A stretch of 64,000 bases of DNA, from contig NC_088295.1 of the NCBI RefSeq assembly GCF_032854445.1, positions 68,975,058-69,039,057 of the forward strand, written 5' to 3'. This DNA is from Liolophura sinensis. Lineage: Eukaryota > Mollusca > Polyplacophora > Chitonida > Chitonidae. A program made the translations under genes and the position numbers. Below, one piece after another: positions 59,506-64,000 of the stretch (position 1 is the first letter of the stretch; every line of letters starts with the position of its first letter). Under the pieces are notes generated by a model. The model saw only the letters and a program-made list of their open reading frames with translations, had not been told where the DNA came from and made no database searches.

Positions 59506-62171
59506 GTGAAATTTGAGTTTCACCTTTTGTTCCTGTATAAGATTTCATCTGGAGGTTTATGTGTATGAATAACTAAGTAACATCCTAGTCAGATTTGCTA
59601 TGGGTTAAAAAGTGTACAGAGATAACGTGCTTCATGTGTTGATATTTTCAGGGCTTTGTTGTTTATTTGAACTGTAAAATTATTTGACTGCTGTATTCCC
59701 TGCCTTTGAATATTTTATGCAAGACCATCTTTGTTGTTATTAGTGAACTTACCCATGCACATATGTAAGATATCTCTCTTTTGGTATATTTCTCTTTTAA
59801 ATATTGTTAAAGTGAGAATTCAGTCAACAGAGTGCCATGTGCTTTAATGTAAGTGAGAGAAAAACTTTCACCAGATTAGTGTGTGATACTAGCCACCCTG
59901 TAATTACGGAAGATTGGTTTATGAGATCAGAGTGTGATAAGGTACCTACAGCCTGGCTACAGAACCAGCCTTCCAGCATTAGACCTGATTTAAGGTGGAA
60001 CTGTCAAGTGTATTTGGCTATGGAATTTGCTGATTTCTTCTCCCGTTAATTGTTTGTTTTCCAGTAGGCTTACATTACCATTCTATTGATATAATGACTG
60101 CAACTCCATAACACCTCACATGTTAACTACATGTAGTTGATTTTGTCTGAAATGACATTTTCTGAATGACTCAGCCAGATTCATGTTATTACGTTCTCAA
60201 GTGCTTTCCCATTTAATTTCTCAGTGAAATTTGATCTATCTTGATGAATTCTTCCTTGGAATTGAAAATGTTCACCTTCTTTGGGCATTGCCTCAATGCC
60301 ATGGCTGCTCTCATAGAAAAATTACCTTATCCACACAGAAATGAAACATTTAGTGAAATTTGGGTTCAGAATGTAATTTCTTTATGGTAGAAAACACAAA
60401 CAGCGCAAGTATGGTTAAATCAGTTTTTTTTTTTCACAACTACATGTACATATAACTCATGACATAGTTCATGATGCTGAGTATCATGGAACTGCGAGGA
60501 GGTCCCGAGAAGTAATTTGCTGTTTACAACTACAAAATAATACAAAAGCTATGTGCAACCTGTGATGTTTACAGGTGTTTTGGACTTCTTAGTAAAAAAT
60601 TTGTGAGTGTTTAGTGTCGGCTTCCCCACAAAGACCTCTGCTTGTGAGATATTTAAATTAGACCTGAATTTACCTATGCATTTTCTTATACTTTTCATGA
60701 ATATTTCAGCAGGGATTTTTAAACATTTTGTAGTCAGGGGTCACTTTTCATGAAACTGTATTCCAAATTTTAATGACCCCATTTTTTTTTTCACATTGGC
60801 TTTTAGGAATACACAAAAGAACAAGTCAGAGGTTTATGAATGTGGCCTAATATGTGTTGAATATGGATTGAAATGAAATTATAAACAGTATGAATTTATT
60901 ACGTAAATGACAATTGTTATTTAAATATATCAGAAGTAAGTTACATGTGTAACTACCTGTCACATGCAATGAAAACTGCATTTCATTTATATACTTGCAG
61001 TAAAGTACTAGCATAATGCATTCATGCGCTGGGCACTGACCTGCGGACATCAATAGTTGTATCTTCTCTGTATACAGAAAATAAACTTTGTTGCCTCTGG
61101 AAAGGTTGAATGTAGATACATGTAGGTGCCCTGGATACATGTATATGATAATGGGCACCAGAGAGGTAGCCATACATCATTGTCATGTGGATTTGTGTAC
61201 AAGTAAGTTTATGGCATAGTACACTAAATGTGTTCAGCATTTAGTCATCATCTAGTCGTAATTAGATGTGTTTTATATAATGACTGTTGTGAAGCTGTTG
61301 TCATGTGTCTAGATGATACTCTTTAGTGACATGTACATGTAGTTATAAGCCATAGCTCAAATGCAACCTCAGTGTGGTCTGTATATTAGGATAATTAAAC
61401 CAGATCTGTAGGCAGATGATGTGGGGGGTGGGTGGGTGGACTGGCTGAAGCTGTCATCTGTGTACGTGTAGATTCAGAACTAACCACTGGCTTAGTCCTG
61501 ACCCGCATACAGATGCGCTCACTCACAGTATAGTTAAAATCACCTCTTGTGGAACAAAACAGTAATAAGGATTACTGTGACGCCTTGGATTTTACATTTA
61601 GTCCATGCTCAGCCATGGCCACCCAGATCTCAGAAAGATTCCTATAGTATGGAAGCCCAAGGAGGTATCAGTATTGTGTTTGCTCCATTCATTGTAACAG
61701 CTGTAGCCCAGGTGGCAGAAGCCGTATTATTTGTACCTGTCTGGTGCAGTGATATTTGATGTGCATGTGTATGTAGACAAGGATGATTGTGCAGTGAAGT
61801 GCTGCAAGCTAAATAGGGGGTTGTTTTCCTGAACAGCGCAGAATGTAAACTAGCATGTTGCTGCAATGATATTCCTGTAGATTTCTGTAGAAACCAGGAT
61901 TTATCTTGAATTTTCAAACATCTGTGCATCAGATTGCATTTCTTAGCCCATGAATGAATAGATTAGATTAGCTGAAAACATCACTGCCGTAGTAGATTTC
62001 CAGTGTTAAAGGTAAATGAGGCAAGGTGCATGTGCATATGAACCAAGGATCATTTACGCCAAGCTCCAGGGCCATACAGTTCCAAGTAAAGGCACTTAAA
62101 CCTTTCCTAGAATTGCTCCTTGCTATTACTGTAAGCATACTCACTGAGACTGATAAAGTTGTACTTTTTGT

Positions 62172-62250
62172 GAAGCCCTGAAACTGGGCAATCCAACCAA
62201 TGTAGTTTTGTCTCCAAAATCAAGTTAAAAATGTGCATAAGTATATTTTG
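62172..62250 (+). repeat. Unclassified interspersed repeat, copy 2
   Basis: TTTGTGAAGCCCTGAAACTG, GGCAATCCAACCAATGTAG and TTTTGTCTCCAAAATCAAG match the minus strand of 30313-30403. Confidence 0.65.
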
Positions 62251-62867
62251 TCCTGTTATTGAAGGAATTCTAGGATTCCTGAAAATTCGAACACAGTGTG
62301 ATCACAACCATGACAACACGTTAGTCCTTTCAGTGGATGTAGGGAGGCATTATGATAGTGGACCAGGATGTCAGTAGAGTTTATAGGATGTGGCCTGAAC
62401 TATTAGGGCTGACTTAAACGTACACTAACATACATTGTATGTAGGAGTGTACCGTCCCACAAGTGTGTTGCCACTTAAGTATAATGAGAAGACTCATCAT
62501 TCTGGTAGTATAGTACATTGATTGAACTGGAAATTCATAATTACCTTGGAAATGCTAGTTAAACAGGAGTGGCGTCAAAGGATCTTTCATAACAGAAGTA
62601 CAGGTAATCAGATACTGTTCAGTCAGGTTTTCATTCAGTGATATCTTAATATGAAGTATAGCGTAGTAGCGTAGTACTGGTTTAATTTAACCTGATTAAT
62701 AGTTTGTGTCAATTAATTCCGTTAATCCAAATTATAGGTGAGGAATACTGAAGGTAGTGCATGTGTTGAGCATTCTTAACACATGGATCATGCACACTGT
62801 CATTTTGGTGCGCCACAATCTGCTTCTTATAACATATCTGAAAAACAGAGCAAAAAGTCGCTATTAT

Positions 62868-63240
62868 AAGATATGTTCCAAGTAACTGGCAGTGTCTGAC
62901 CACTCATGTAATGAAATGTAGTTTTATCTCTAGCAACATGTACTGTGCACAGAAGGATTTATAGGTGTTTCACTCTGGGATATTATAGACTACATTGATT
63001 GTAACTGCAGTACCTTAGCAGGTTTCAGCCAAATTGTTCCAAATACAGGACAATACATCCCTACTGTATACTAAGATATGATTCCGTAAACTGGCAATTT
63101 CTTCCTGCACATAAAATGAAATGCGATTTTTTCCCTAGAAAAGTGCACTGTGCGCAGGTTGACTTGTAGGTGTTTCCTTCTGGGTTCTGCTCCACTACAA
63201 GCTATCGTAGGCATAAGTTGATTGTAACCACCATAGATAC
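62868..63240. repeat. Ancient tandem duplication, period about 205 bp
   Basis: The part from AAGATATGTTCCAAGTAACT (62868) through TGTACTGTGCACAGAAGG, TAGGTGTTTCACTCTGGG and TTGATTGTAACT is echoed from AAGATATGATTCCGTAAACT (63072) through TGCACTGTGCGCAGGTTG, TAGGTGTTTCCTTCTGGG and TTGATTGTAACC. Two diverged copies. Confidence 0.6.
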
Positions 63241-64000
63241 ATGTGTCGTTTACATGTGTCATGTTATACTAATTATAACCTACTTAGCATATGATAGCTT
63301 TCAGGAGCAGGACCCTGGATGTTCTCCAGTACAAACTGTGTATGGTATCTGCAGTATAGCCTTACCCAGCAGAACTCCTCTATGTATAGTTGTCAGCTTT
63401 CCTCGGCTGTATTTTAGCTGTATTATTTGTTAACCCTATATACTCAACTTTTTTAAGTTGCTAAGCAATAAATATATAACACTCAAAATACACCTGCCTT
63501 GTATTGTTTTGTTTTGCCGAGACTGCTTTTGTCTCAATTACAAAGCTCTTCTCCTGTATCCCAGCAAACAGATTTGAGTTTAGATAGTGTGTTTGAAAGT
63601 TTGTGCATGCCATCTAAAATTTCAATTTTGAAAACTCCGCCAGGTTCAAGGAGAATTTGTGGACAAAAGTCTTCATTGGCTCCAACAGACTTTTTTAGTC
63701 TATAATTTCTCCATTGTCATGTTATGATACATGTATTTCAGTATTTCTAGTCATTTGTTTGGCTTTCTGGCCTGTCTTCAAGTCTCCTGCTTCAAGGGTC
63801 CATGGTTTTGATGAGTTGAGCAAGTTTCCTTTTTTGCTAATCATGGTAGGAAGTCATGATGTTTTACAGTGGGGTAATAAGCTGCGTTTCTAAAAAATGA
63901 TGAAATGGACATGTGCCCTTGTACTCTTGAATAAACAGAAACACTGTATCTTGTATGCATTCCTCTTGTGAGAAAAACTGCATATACAATGAAAATCTGG

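Larger units (their letters stand above)
56334..64000 (+). other. ITSN1: Probable terminal exon and 3' UTR of intersectin, then flank
   Basis: The last exon begins after ACAACAG at 56333; its first two bases complete the stop codon. No family A SINE and no recognisable coding exon follow to the window end. That includes no DH, PH or C2 exon, which a long intersectin form would need. Candidate poly(A) signals AATAAA lie at 59500-59505, 63467-63472 and 63930-63935. Where the transcript really ends cannot be told from sequence. Confidence 0.45.

Noticed and set aside
56336-64000. Search for DH, PH and C2 exons of a long intersectin form
   Set aside because: No frame here shows the expected GEF motifs (for example a YIxELxxTEExYxxDL-like start). 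They may lie beyond the window or be absent.

Overview
The window is animal nuclear DNA. It is AT-rich, has many introns with GT-AG ends, and is full of short tRNA-derived SINEs whose tail reads roughly TTGAGTACGGCGTAAAACACC followed by AATAAATAAATA. From memory that tail type is common in bivalves and other lophotrochozoans, so a mollusc, probably a bivalve, is my best guess. The sequence alone does not prove it. All gene names come from comparing hand-translated exons with remembered human proteins.

Layout. Positions 1-11606 hold no gene I can support. This part carries SINEs, (CA)n/(TA)n tracts, a minisatellite, and two adjoining TTAA-bounded inverted-repeat elements. From 11607 to 56335 there are four complete, intron-rich protein genes in two head-to-head pairs. 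MRPS6 (minus, 3 exons) and ATP5PO/OSCP (plus, 8 exons) have start codons 240 bp apart. CRYZL1 (minus, 11 exons) and an intersectin gene of the ITSN1 type (plus, 32 exons with coding bases) also diverge, from a shared upstream region of at most about 2.5 kb, probably under 0.5 kb. ATP5PO and CRYZL1 converge on a minisatellite of about 58-bp units. From 56336 to the end there is no recognisable coding sequence; this is probably intersectin 3' UTR and flank.

The same four genes are neighbours on human 21q22.11 and form the same two divergent pairs there (from memory), with one pair flipped relative to the other. The window is therefore a piece of ancient animal linkage. By function, MRPS6 (mitoribosome small subunit) and ATP5PO (stator of ATP synthase) both serve mitochondrial energy production and could be co-regulated from their 240-bp spacer. 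Intersectin is an endocytic scaffold (two EH domains, coiled coil, five SH3 domains) and CRYZL1 is a quinone-oxidoreductase-like protein; no functional link between them is evident.

The main oddities are these. The intersectin stop codon is split by the last intron (T|GA) at the phase where vertebrate long forms splice into the Rho-GEF part. Intersectin exon 10 is one base short of a conserved frame. Nearly all intronic SINEs lie in the sense direction of their host gene. Several non-autonomous DNA elements have clear terminal inverted repeats, including a piggyBac-like MITE in two copies, a Mutator-like foldback with a nested SINE, and a MITE with perfect 32-bp ends inside a minisatellite. 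I found no convincing wholly new system.
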